Below are positions 1 through 6,302 of a DNA stretch of 8,916 bases, one piece after another. Below the pieces are notes generated by a model. The model made no database searches and was not told the origin of the DNA. It saw only the letters and a program-made list of their open reading frames with translations. Position 1 is the first letter of the stretch. Each line of letters starts with the position of its first letter. This DNA is from Chloroflexota bacterium. GTDB taxonomy: Bacteria; Chloroflexota; Anaerolineae; Promineifilales; Promineifilaceae. The DNA lies in NCBI GenBank assembly GCA_024640485.1, contig JAHEEY010000175.1:1-8916 (forward strand). The letters run 5' to 3'. A program made the position numbers and the translations under genes.

Positions 1-237
1 CAGCACGAAACAACCGCCGGCGGTGGTCTCTTCCACCCGCCCGCCGGGCAGCAGCTGATCCAGCGGCTGAGGCTCATACGGCTGGCCGATCTGGCCCGTC
101 TGGTCACCGGGACGCATCCAGCCGTACCGTTCCGCGGAGGAGGGCTCTGGCCGTTTCACCGGCGGGGCCGGCTTCAAGGAGCGGGCCCCTTTGACCACAC
201 CCAGGCGGCGCAGCTGATCGCGAAATTCATCATCCAT
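1..237 (-). CDS. YprB-like ribonuclease H-fold protein, N-terminal part (runs off left edge)
   Basis: Only the first 79 codons are present; the gene continues beyond base 1. The peptide opens MDDEFRDQLRRLGVVKGAR, then a Pro-rich stretch and a block reading LDQLLPGGRVEETTAGGCFV. This head (short basic helix, Pro linker, 'LLPGG..ve...G.c') resembles the start of YprB-type ribonuclease H-like proteins of Chloroflexota and Firmicutes, whose predicted 3'-5' exonuclease domain would lie further left, outside the window. The function is therefore inferred from the N-terminus alone and no catalytic residue is visible. The ATG at 235-237 is favoured because a good promoter ends only 7 nt before it; there is no Shine-Dalgarno sequence. 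It is divergent from the histidine phosphatase gene, with 109 bp between the start codons. Confidence 0.6.
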   Translation of the reverse strand, partial: MDDEFRDQLRRLGVVKGARSLKPAPPVKRPEPSSAERYGWMRPGDQTGQIGQPYEPQPLDQLLPGGRVEETTAGGCFVL

Positions 238-244
238 GGGGCAG

Positions 245-273
245 ATTGTAGAGGGTGGCGGCGCCATTGACAA
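245..273 (-). promoter_or_regulatory. sigma70-type promoter of the YprB-like gene, predicted leaderless
   Basis: On the - strand there is a -35 TTGTCA (273-268), a 17-nt spacer and a -10 TACAAT (250-245), both five of six matches to consensus. The usual start of transcription, about 7 nt after the -10, falls at or within 1-2 nt of the A of the ATG at 237. The mRNA would then have essentially no leader, which agrees with the lack of a Shine-Dalgarno sequence. Confidence 0.6.
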
Positions 274-346
274 GCGCAGGTTGGCGATGTTCCCCCGTCC
301 CCATCGGCCGATTTAGGCTATACTTGACGGCGGGATCAACCATCTT

Positions 347-943
347 ATGAAGATTTACCTGGTCAGGCACGGACAATCTAGATGGCAGGTGGCGCGGCAG
401 GAAGGAGAGTGGAACAGCCCGCTGACTGAGCTGGGGCAAGCCCAGGCGGAAAGGCTGGGCAGCTGGCTGGCGGGGGACCCCGACATCGGCGGCGGAGACC
501 GGCTGCCGGTGACCGCGCTCTATGCCAGCACTTACCTGCGGGCACAGGAAACAGCAGCGGCCGTCGCCGGGGCGCTGGCGCTTCCTATTCAGAGTCACAC
601 AGAACTATGCGAAGCCGACTTCCTGGTATCAGAGCGGCTGCCCAGCCGGGGCACGCCGAATGAGCCCCTGCCCCGCTATCAGGCGGACAATCAATACGCC
701 GACTTGAAGGAACGGGCCCAGCAAGCGCTGAACATGCTGGCAGACAGCGGCGGCGACGGGGTGATGGCGATCTCTCACGGCGGCTTGATTTCCACCATGC
801 TGCGGCAGGCTGCCGGCAGCGATCACCTTTCTTTTTGGATCTACAATGCCAGTATCAACCTGATTGAGTGGAAGCGGGGCCGTTGGCACTTAATCTTTCT
901 CAACCTGTGGGACCATCTGCCCCCGCCCTTCCGAACTTACTAG
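347..943 (+). CDS. histidine phosphatase family protein (phosphoglycerate mutase-like)
   Basis: 198 residues, the usual size of a single-domain cytoplasmic histidine phosphatase. The N-terminal RHG signature (R7-H8-G9, within MKIYLVRHGQS) supplies the phospho-accepting His8. Arg65 in the 'YASTYLRAQETA' block, Glu89 (LCEAD) and His144 (ISHGG) complete the expected phosphate pocket and proton donor, so the enzyme looks intact. Substrate cannot be told from sequence: relatives act on phosphoglycerate, sugar phosphates, alpha-ribazole phosphate or other phosphomonoesters. It is therefore not named gpmB or cobC. The start is the ATG just before the conserved strand; no Shine-Dalgarno sequence is seen. 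A TATACT at 319-324 could be a -10, but nothing resembling a -35 sits upstream of it. The CPBP protease gene follows after 22 nt and is probably cotranscribed. Confidence 0.9.
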   Translation: MKIYLVRHGQSRWQVARQEGEWNSPLTELGQAQAERLGSWLAGDPDIGGGDRLPVTALYASTYLRAQETAAAVAGALALPIQSHTELCEADFLVSERLPSRGTPNEPLPRYQADNQYADLKERAQQALNMLADSGGDGVMAISHGGLISTMLRQAAGSDHLSFWIYNASINLIEWKRGRWHLIFLNLWDHLPPPFRTY

Positions 944-965
944 CCTCTTAATCCTAGGAACCACC

Positions 966-1943
966 ATGGAACTTATCGCTCCCGCGCTCATGATCGCCTT
1001 GATTATCCTGTTGGCCAATACGCTTGCCATCAAGCGCGATCCCAGACAGTTGAAGATGTTCGACACCAGCATGACCGTGACCAGCCTGCTGCCGCTGGTG
1101 GTTGGGCTGGCGTTTCTGCTGCTGCCCGCCGATAAGTTAGGCCTGGGCGGCGCCGCCGATCTGCTGGACACCAAAAACGCGGGTGCCATCGCCTTAGGCA
1201 TCGCCTTATGGGGGCTGGCGGTCAGCCTGCCGGCGTTCCGGCGGCTGCTGGCCCGCTGGCTGCCGCTGGACCCGGTATCGCCAGTGCATACGATGGCCCT
1301 GGCGCTCAGCGGGCTGCTGGCAGCCAGCACCTTGTTCGCCTTGTCCCAAGGCGGCCTGCAGCAGATGGCATCGACCACCTCGGCTGCCGGGTTGATGGAT
1401 CTATTTATTCAGTTCCTGATCTTTGTCCTGCTGGCCTCATTTGGTGTCGGCTTTCTCACCCGCCGGAACCTGCCGGAGATGATAGAGCGGCTGGGGCTTA
1501 AGAAAGTGACCCGCCATCAACTGCTGGTTGCCGGACGGTGGATAGCGGTGCTGGTACTGCTGCAGTGGGCGGTCAGCGCCGTTGGCTTCATGCTGATGCC
1601 GGAACAGAGCGAAATGCTGGACCAGATCAGCGGCGCCTTGATGGGTGATTTCGACACCATCGGCGAATGGCTGCTGCTGGCTTTCTTCACCGGCGCCGGC
1701 GAGGAGCTGCTGTTCCGGGGGGCGCTGCAGCCGATCCTGGGGCTGAAATTCACGGCGGCGCTGTTCGCCATCTCCCACGTCCAGTACGGGGTCACCCCGG
1801 TGACCATCGCCGTGTTCCTCATCGGCATGGCCCTGGGGTATATCCGCCGGCAGCACAGCACCAGCGTGGCTATCTTGGTGCATGCCGGCTACAACCTGGC
1901 CCTGGGAATAGTGGCCCTGCTGGCGGCATCGGTGATCAGCTAG
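966..1943 (+). CDS. CPBP (CAAX/Abi) family intramembrane metalloprotease
   Basis: 325 residues, very hydrophobic, with several membrane helices from residue 3 onward (about 3-21, 37-53, 70-90, 107-125, 140-165, 187-210). The C-terminal third has all three CPBP motifs: Glu246-Glu247-x-x-x-Arg251 (EELLFR), Phe267-x-x-x-His271 (FAISH) and His306-x-x-x-Asn310 (HAGYN). These are the proposed metal and catalytic residues of the Rce1/CPBP glutamic/metalloprotease family, so the active site looks complete. Known members process prenylated proteins or bacteriocins, or act in stress signalling; the substrate here is unknown. The N-terminal half (about 1-165) is an extra helical region beyond the roughly 130-residue core. 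An AGGA at 956-959 lies 6 nt before the ATG. It probably shares a transcript with the upstream phosphatase gene. Confidence 0.9.
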   Translation: MELIAPALMIALIILLANTLAIKRDPRQLKMFDTSMTVTSLLPLVVGLAFLLLPADKLGLGGAADLLDTKNAGAIALGIALWGLAVSLPAFRRLLARWLPLDPVSPVHTMALALSGLLAASTLFALSQGGLQQMASTTSAAGLMDLFIQFLIFVLLASFGVGFLTRRNLPEMIERLGLKKVTRHQLLVAGRWIAVLVLLQWAVSAVGFMLMPEQSEMLDQISGALMGDFDTIGEWLLLAFFTGAGEELLFRGALQPILGLKFTAALFAISHVQYGVTPVTIAVFLIGMALGYIRRQHSTSVAILVHAGYNLALGIVALLAASVIS

Positions 1944-2083
1944 GCAGCCAGCGGGAGATGCCCAGTCCGGGGCAAGGGACGGCTGAAAAAGGGTGCCGCC
2001 GAGGCGCAGCTTTGCTTTCTTGGGCAGGCAGTTCAGCCTATCTTTTGGGGTGCAAATGAGCTGGCTTTCGGATGGAAATCAAT

Positions 2084-2112
2084 TTGCTCTTATGAGACCT
2101 GTTTGTTATAAT
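2084..2112 (+). promoter_or_regulatory. promoter of tRNA-Pro
   Basis: -35 TTGCTC (2084-2089), a 17-nt spacer and a perfect -10 TATAAT (2107-2112). The -10 is preceded by TG one base upstream (TGTTATAAT), an extended -10. Transcription should start near 2118-2120, a few bases before the mature tRNA 5' end at 2124. Confidence 0.8.
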
Positions 2113-2123
2113 CTCTGCAACGT

Positions 2124-2200
2124 CGGGGCATGGCGCAGCTTGGTAGCGTGCTTCAATGGGGTTGAAGAGGTCGTGGGTTCGAATCCCGCTGCCCCGACCA
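2124..2200 (+). tRNA. tRNA-Pro, anticodon GGG, CCA encoded
   Basis: A full cloverleaf can be drawn. The acceptor CGGGGCA pairs with TGCCCCG, and the C1-G72 pair is typical of bacterial tRNA-Pro. The D stem is GCGC/GCGT. The anticodon stem CTTCA (2151-2155) pairs with TGAAG (2163-2167) around the loop ATGGGGT, giving anticodon GGG at 2158-2160, which reads CCC and CCU. The T arm is GTGGG-TTCGAAT-CCCGC with one G-U pair. The discriminator is A2197 and the CCA tail (2198-2200) is encoded, unlike in the tRNA-Leu of this window. Confidence 0.97.
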
Positions 2201-2209
2201 GATTTATCA

Positions 2210-2238
2210 AAAACGCCGCGTGCTACACGCGGCGTTTT
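2210..2238 (+). terminator. intrinsic terminator after tRNA-Pro
   Basis: A perfect 13-bp inverted repeat (2210-2222 with 2226-2238) around the triplet CTA. Nine pairs are CGCCGCGTG/CACGCGGCG, flanked by AAAA and TTTT. The T run is short (four, then GCGTTT), so termination may be incomplete. The repeat ends 8 nt before the Shine-Dalgarno sequence of the next gene. Confidence 0.75.
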
Positions 2239-2258
2239 GCGTTTCAGGAGGAAAGATC

Positions 2259-2750
2259 ATGAGTGTCGAAAAAGCACGGGAAATCAGATCAAGAGTGGTC
2301 ATTTCGCTCTACGTGGTTGGGATCCTTCTCATCGCCGCCGCCTTGAGCGCTGAAGCGTTGGGTCTGGACAAGACACCTGGATTCGGTATGATCCAGATGG
2401 TCATATTCCTCTTCGGGCTCTCGACCACCACTTTGGCGATCTTCACTCACATCAAGCACAACCAGCGGGGAGAGGTAGCCCGATCCCTGCAGGCGGATAT
2501 TGGCGTCCGCCTGGCTGCCACCGGGCTGGTATTTGCCTTTGTTGCCGGCCTATCCGACCTGATCGGCATCGGCACCCACATCAATCCGAAGTTCGAGCGT
2601 CCATTCGTGGGGCCGCTGCAGCTTGGCGGCCTGGGGCTGGGGATCGTCTCAATTGTCGCCGGCGTGCTCTTATATCGGACCAGCCGCAGCGCTCGCCGCG
2701 GCAGCTCATCCCTGGATTTCCTGGGCAGCGACGAGAACGGCACCGACTGA
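2259..2750 (+). CDS. small four-helix integral membrane protein, unknown family
   Basis: 163 residues; I do not recognise the family. Four hydrophobic segments are visible at about 13-35, 42-65, 81-105 and 120-139. A short positive N-terminus (KAREIRSR) and a basic loop after helix 2 (HIKHNQRGE) suggest that both ends and this loop are cytoplasmic. Between helices 3 and 4 lies a polar stretch with GIGTHINPKFERPF. The tail after residue 140 is hydrophilic: Arg/Ser-rich (RTSRSARRGSSS), then acidic. The start is the ATG at 2259, with a strong AGGAGG at 2246-2251 and 7-nt spacing. An in-frame GTG at 2220 lies inside the tRNA-Pro terminator hairpin and is rejected. No promoter is evident between the tRNA and this gene, so expression may rely on readthrough. 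It ends 10 nt before the convergent gene's stop. Confidence 0.85.
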   Translation: MSVEKAREIRSRVVISLYVVGILLIAAALSAEALGLDKTPGFGMIQMVIFLFGLSTTTLAIFTHIKHNQRGEVARSLQADIGVRLAATGLVFAFVAGLSDLIGIGTHINPKFERPFVGPLQLGGLGLGIVSIVAGVLLYRTSRSARRGSSSLDFLGSDENGTD

Positions 2751-2760
2751 TACCGCGAAC

Positions 2761-4140
2761 CTAGCGCAGGTCAGTAATCTCAAAAGGCTGGCTCAACACG
2801 GTGAATACCGCGGTGGCCTCGGACGGGCGCTGGAAGGTGACCACATACTGAACCGATTGGCCGGGGTCAACTTTCCAGGGGAACGGCGGGTTGGTGGAGA
2901 GCATCAGATAGAAGGAGCCATCCGCGGTCTCCAGCCTGACATCCGCTTCATTCACCAAAATCGCCTGATCGCCGAGATTGGCGATTTGGCCGCCCAGAAT
3001 CAGACTGGTCAAATCCGACGATACTTCCGCCCGGGCCAGGGACACCGCCGTCCCTTGGGCCGTATCCCTGCCGCCGCTGAACGGAATCGTTACCTGAACC
3101 TGGCTGCCGGTATCCAAGCGGGTGACCACCCAATTCAGCGCTTTGCTGCTGAGGCCGATGGGGATCTGGTAGCCGGCAGAGGCGGTCATCGATTGGTTGG
3201 AATTCAGGAAGCCGGACAGATTGGGGTTGTTTCCCAACTGGCTGGCGACCGGGTTCAAGGCATATTGGTTTCCCTGACTGTCGACCAGGGAAAGAGACAG
3301 CCGGGTGGTATCCAGTGCGGTCAGCCCGACGTTTTGAACCTGGTAGTCGATCAGATAGAAAGCAAATCCGGCAGGCGCCTCAGGACGGTCCAGGATGTGG
3401 GAGGCGCCGGTGACCGTAAATTGGACATCATCCAACTGGGCGGTTTCTCCTAAATTGACCACATTGTCCTGCCCCAGGCTGCTGGCTTCGGGCACCACGT
3501 ACCGCCCTCTCACCACCATGCGCTCTTGCCCCTGCATTCCCATCAGCACCAGGGTGATGCCTGGGGTGTTTTGGGCAAATATCGACTGATCGCTGCTGGC
3601 CAAGGTGTCGCGGCTGAGGAAACTGAAGGCCAGATCGCGGCCCCCTTGAGTCGACACCACCATCTCTTGGCCGGTAGTCAGCCCTTCCAGCAATGAGCGG
3701 TTGCCGGTACTCTCCGGCAGCCCAACCACATAGTTAATGATCGTGCCGTAAATCCAGGCGGCACTCTTTTCAGCGGTAGAGCCAATGGCCCACTTGCCAT
3801 CCTCACCAATTCTGTCGGCCCGTATCGAGAATATCTGTCCGCCCAGGGTAAGGGTCTTGGGTATGTCCAGGGTCACCGAGATGGTGGTGGAATCTCCCAT
3901 GCCGATCACCAGCGCTTCGCCGGAACTGCCGCCGATCTGAGCCGGCGGTGATGGGAACGGGGTAGGGGTGCCGTCAACCTGAGCTTGACCACCGTCGTCA
4001 CTAGAAAGGGAGCGAGCGAGGAGAATTGCGCCGACTATACAGAGCACCACGATCACAACAGCGGCGATGGCGATCCACAGCCGATTCTCCACTAGCTTAT
4101 CTCGCATTGTGAGGGTTTCTTCTTCGGACTCTGACGACAT
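2761..4140 (-). CDS. membrane-anchored protein with degenerate sortase-like and DUF4352-like domains
   Basis: 459 residues. An acidic cytoplasmic head (1-21) is followed by one membrane helix (about 22-43), a Ser/Pro/Gly linker (45-72) and a large beta-rich region predicted outside the cell: a type II anchored protein. Residues 76-215 have the strand pattern of a sortase fold: 'YVVGL' (137-141) sits where sortases have a GH motif, 'ITLVLM' (195-200) where they have TLxTC, and Arg207 is kept. If so, the catalytic His and Cys are replaced by Leu141 and Met200. Residues 225-355 look like a DUF4352-type domain (YLIDYQVQN, then LVDSQGNQYAL). Residues 365-457 form another beta domain. The ATG at 4140 has a weak AAAGGTG 6 nt upstream. 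No promoter is clear in the 132 nt before it, so cotranscription with the upstream surface-protein gene is likely. Function unknown. Confidence 0.8.
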   Translation of the reverse strand: MSSESEEETLTMRDKLVENRLWIAIAAVVIVVLCIVGAILLARSLSSDDGGQAQVDGTPTPFPSPPAQIGGSSGEALVIGMGDSTTISVTLDIPKTLTLGGQIFSIRADRIGEDGKWAIGSTAEKSAAWIYGTIINYVVGLPESTGNRSLLEGLTTGQEMVVSTQGGRDLAFSFLSRDTLASSDQSIFAQNTPGITLVLMGMQGQERMVVRGRYVVPEASSLGQDNVVNLGETAQLDDVQFTVTGASHILDRPEAPAGFAFYLIDYQVQNVGLTALDTTRLSLSLVDSQGNQYALNPVASQLGNNPNLSGFLNSNQSMTASAGYQIPIGLSSKALNWVVTRLDTGSQVQVTIPFSGGRDTAQGTAVSLARAEVSSDLTSLILGGQIANLGDQAILVNEADVRLETADGSFYLMLSTNPPFPWKVDPGQSVQYVVTFQRPSEATAVFTVLSQPFEITDLR

Positions 4141-4272
4141 TGGTTACACCTTTGAACGGTAGGTTAGTAAGCTACAGCAGCCAGCCGAAATGTTGGTACC
4201 GGCGATCTGGAAACGGCACCACTGACAGCAGCTGCTGTGGGTTTTTAAGCAATTTCGATGACGGCAGCGGCG

Positions 4273-6117
4273 CTAAGGCACGATAACCGGCAGCGGCTGC
4301 GCGGCAACTCGGACCAGGATATGGGAACTGGTACCAACGACGATTTGGCTGTAGCTCAAGAAGGGCACTTCGACCCTTAGGGCGCCGATGGTTTCAATAG
4401 AACCGAAATTGAGCAGCCCAGAATCGTTGGTGTGTCCAAACTGCAGCAGTTGGCCGGTGGCATTATCATATAGGGCCACGGCGACATCCACGATCCCTTC
4501 GTGCGCTTCCGCCTGGAAGTTGTCGTTGTTATCGTAATACAAGGTGATGCGCAGCTCGGAGCTGTGCTGCCCGCCGCCGACCGGTGTGGCCGTTGCCAAG
4601 GGCTGGAAGCGGACCGCCGGCGGGGTGGCCGTCGCCTGGGGTGAGAACTGCGACAGATCGATGGGGGTCGGCGTGGGCGGGAATGTCGGGAAGGCCACCG
4701 GGGTCATGGTCGGGGTGGCTGCCGCGCCGCCGGTACCGCCAGTGCCGGGGGGCAGCGGCGGAAAGGTTGGCGTCGCGGTTGGCGTGGAGGTTGCCACCAG
4801 AGCGGTACAGGCTAAATCGTAAGTATAGAGCTCCGCCAATGAGACCGGCGGGGGGCTTACCGGGCCTACCATGACATAGAGCCAGCCGGTATAAGTCGAG
4901 AAATAGCTGACCTTACTGCCCAGATCGCCGGGCGCTTTGTCGTCGTTGCCGATGGGCGGGTTGAAGGGGTTGGTGTTGGCATCATACAAGATGATATTGG
5001 TATCGTTGACACTGGATAGACTCAAGGTCTCGCAGGTGTATTCGATGCCAGGTTTCATCCACAATTTGAAGATATCGGTGTCCTGCTGGCTGCCGTATGA
5101 GGGGACGAAGTTCAAGCTCTTGGTCTCACCGACGCCGATCAGACAGGCGGTGGCAAAGGTGCTGTTATATTCACAATCATCACCAGTGGGCGGCTCTGGG
5201 GTGTTGGTGGCGGTAGGTGTTGGTTTGGTAAACTCGGCGGCACCGAAACAGTAGGTCTTGTTGGCCGGATCGGTAGGGTCCTGGTTGACGATGCGGGCGT
5301 AGTAGTAGCCGTCGGCGCTGGCGGTGATTTCCAATTCCGAACGGCGGCTGCCGGCCTCGAAATCATCGTTGCTGGCCATGACCGCCCCGGTGGTGTTGTA
5401 AACCGTCATCGAGGTATCGATGCCGGCGACCAGGTTGGAGGTGAAGATGCGGTAGGAAGAGCCTGCCCGCCCCCAGAACTTGAAGTAATCTTCATCGCCG
5501 ATGGGCCAAAGGGTGGCACTACACAAGTTGGCCGCGTTGGCCGAGTAGGCATAAGCGGAAGAGAGGGCGTTGTTTGGCTCGTAGACGTCGACGTAAACCG
5601 GCGGCGCGCCGGAGGTGGCCGTTGCCGTCGGTGTTGCCGTGGGATCATTGTCCTGAATTTCCAGCACCGAGGTACTCTTGTCAGGGGAAAGAACGGCATT
5701 GACCGGGTTGCGCAGCACCAGGTTGATGGTTTCCCGGGCTTCAGCGGTGGTGTCGTTGACAATCGTCACCGAGAAGTTCTGCTGCTTGATCCCTGGGGTG
5801 AAGGTCAAAACACCGCTGGCAAACTGATAATCCTGGCCGGCGGTGGCGGTGCCGTCAATGGAAATATACTCCACAGTTACTTGAGAGGTGCTGGTGACGT
5901 CCAGGGTGACGATGACCGTGGCGGATCCCACGTTTTCATTAAACGTTGAGCTGTTGCTGAGAAAAGAGACCACCGGGACCGCGGCTGGCGCTAAAGCCTG
6001 CACAGATGGGCTGGTAGATGCCCCGAATTGGGCGGCCACAAACAAGATAACAGCCAAAGCCGCCACTGACACCCCTGAGCTCAATCGAATAATGCGATGC
6101 CGATAATTACGTTCCAT
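4273..6117 (-). CDS. exported surface protein: Calx-beta, two PPC-like domains, Thr/Pro linkers, C-terminal beta domain
   Basis: 614 residues. A basic start and hydrophobic core (about 16-33) make a signal peptide, with likely cleavage after VQA (41). In order: a Calx-beta domain (49-157, ending in LEIQDND); a TPTATATSG linker; a first PPC-like domain (177-293, with YEPNN and DEDYFKFW); a second Thr/Pro linker; a second PPC-like domain (313-438, DTDIFKLW); a long Pro/Thr/Gly linker (442-515); and a CNA-B/SdrD-B-like domain (519-614, LRITLYYDNNDN). These are beta-sandwich, often calcium-binding adhesion or stalk modules; no catalytic domain is seen. The mature part has six cysteines. There is no LPxTG motif or C-terminal anchor helix, so it is probably secreted or held by a partner. 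The ATG at 6117 is chosen because the signal peptide and an AAGGGAAG sequence fit it; an in-frame upstream start at 6267 would lie upstream of the promoter. Confidence 0.85.
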   Translation of the reverse strand: MERNYRHRIIRLSSGVSVAALAVILFVAAQFGASTSPSVQALAPAAVPVVSFLSNSSTFNENVGSATVIVTLDVTSTSQVTVEYISIDGTATAGQDYQFASGVLTFTPGIKQQNFSVTIVNDTTAEARETINLVLRNPVNAVLSPDKSTSVLEIQDNDPTATPTATATSGAPPVYVDVYEPNNALSSAYAYSANAANLCSATLWPIGDEDYFKFWGRAGSSYRIFTSNLVAGIDTSMTVYNTTGAVMASNDDFEAGSRRSELEITASADGYYYARIVNQDPTDPANKTYCFGAAEFTKPTPTATNTPEPPTGDDCEYNSTFATACLIGVGETKSLNFVPSYGSQQDTDIFKLWMKPGIEYTCETLSLSSVNDTNIILYDANTNPFNPPIGNDDKAPGDLGSKVSYFSTYTGWLYVMVGPVSPPPVSLAELYTYDLACTALVATSTPTATPTFPPLPPGTGGTGGAAATPTMTPVAFPTFPPTPTPIDLSQFSPQATATPPAVRFQPLATATPVGGGQHSSELRITLYYDNNDNFQAEAHEGIVDVAVALYDNATGQLLQFGHTNDSGLLNFGSIETIGALRVEVPFLSYSQIVVGTSSHILVRVAAQPLPVIVP

Positions 6118-6193
6118 ATTCTTCCCTTGGTGTGCTACCCAAACAATTGGGACAGGCGCCAACAAACCACAGGTCGCGCTGATCCTATAAGAG

Positions 6194-6222
6194 ATTATAA
6201 AGAGTGCGCTGTTGCATAGCAA
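6194..6222 (-). promoter_or_regulatory. promoter of the Calx-beta/PPC surface-protein gene
   Basis: On the - strand: -35 TTGCTA (6222-6217), a 17-nt spacer and a perfect -10 TATAAT (6199-6194). The start is expected near 6187, giving a leader of about 70 nt. That leader contains a short hairpin, CCCAA-TTGT-TTGGG (6151-6138), upstream of the ribosome-binding site. The promoter lies after the clpP terminator, so this gene forms a separate unit from clpP. Confidence 0.75.
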
Positions 6223-6232
6223 GTATTGCAGC

Positions 6233-6273
6233 AAAAAAGGGGCGGTCCTTTGCCGAAGCAAGACCACCCCTTT
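6233..6273 (-). terminator. intrinsic terminator of clpP with UUCG tetraloop
   Basis: Reading the - strand from 6273: a 12-bp stem AAAGGGGTGGTC / GACCGCCCCTTT with one internal G-U pair. It is capped by a second stem, TTGC-TTCG-GCAA, that forms the very stable C(UUCG)G tetraloop, with a 2-nt AG bulge between the two stems. The strand then runs into TTTTTT (6238-6233). It sits 29 nt after the clpP stop codon and upstream of the next gene's promoter. Confidence 0.88.
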
Positions 6274-6302
6274 CTATTGGCGGAAGTTGACGCGCGCAGC
6301 AG

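Noticed and set aside
267..272. Perfect TTGACA on the + strand as a -35 for the histidine phosphatase gene
   Set aside because: It is the complement of the - strand -35 TTGTCA (overlap), and no -10 lies 16-18 nt downstream on the + strand; the TATACT at 319 is 46 nt away.
230..598. Long - strand reading frame across the phosphatase gene
   Set aside because: It is antisense to a complete, motif-bearing gene and its translation is low-complexity Pro/Arg-rich with no recognisable domain.
1981..2046. Possible terminator after the CPBP gene (GGCTGAA with TTCAGCC, then TATCTTTT)
   Set aside because: Only seven pairs enclose a 44-nt loop without a clear inner stem, and the T run is broken. Not enough to call.
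2220..2258. GTG start at 2220 for the four-helix membrane protein
   Set aside because: It lies inside the tRNA-Pro terminator stem and has no ribosome-binding site; the ATG at 2259 has AGGAGG at 7 nt.
2623..3453. 276-codon + strand reading frame opposite the anchored protein
   Set aside because: It is a shadow of the - strand gene; the translation is repetitive Gly/Arg/Gln without a ribosome-binding site or domain.
6118..6267. 50-residue N-terminal extension of the 614-residue surface protein from a start at 6267
   Set aside because: It would cover the promoter at 6194-6222 and part of the clpP terminator. The signal peptide and a ribosome-binding site fit the ATG at 6117.
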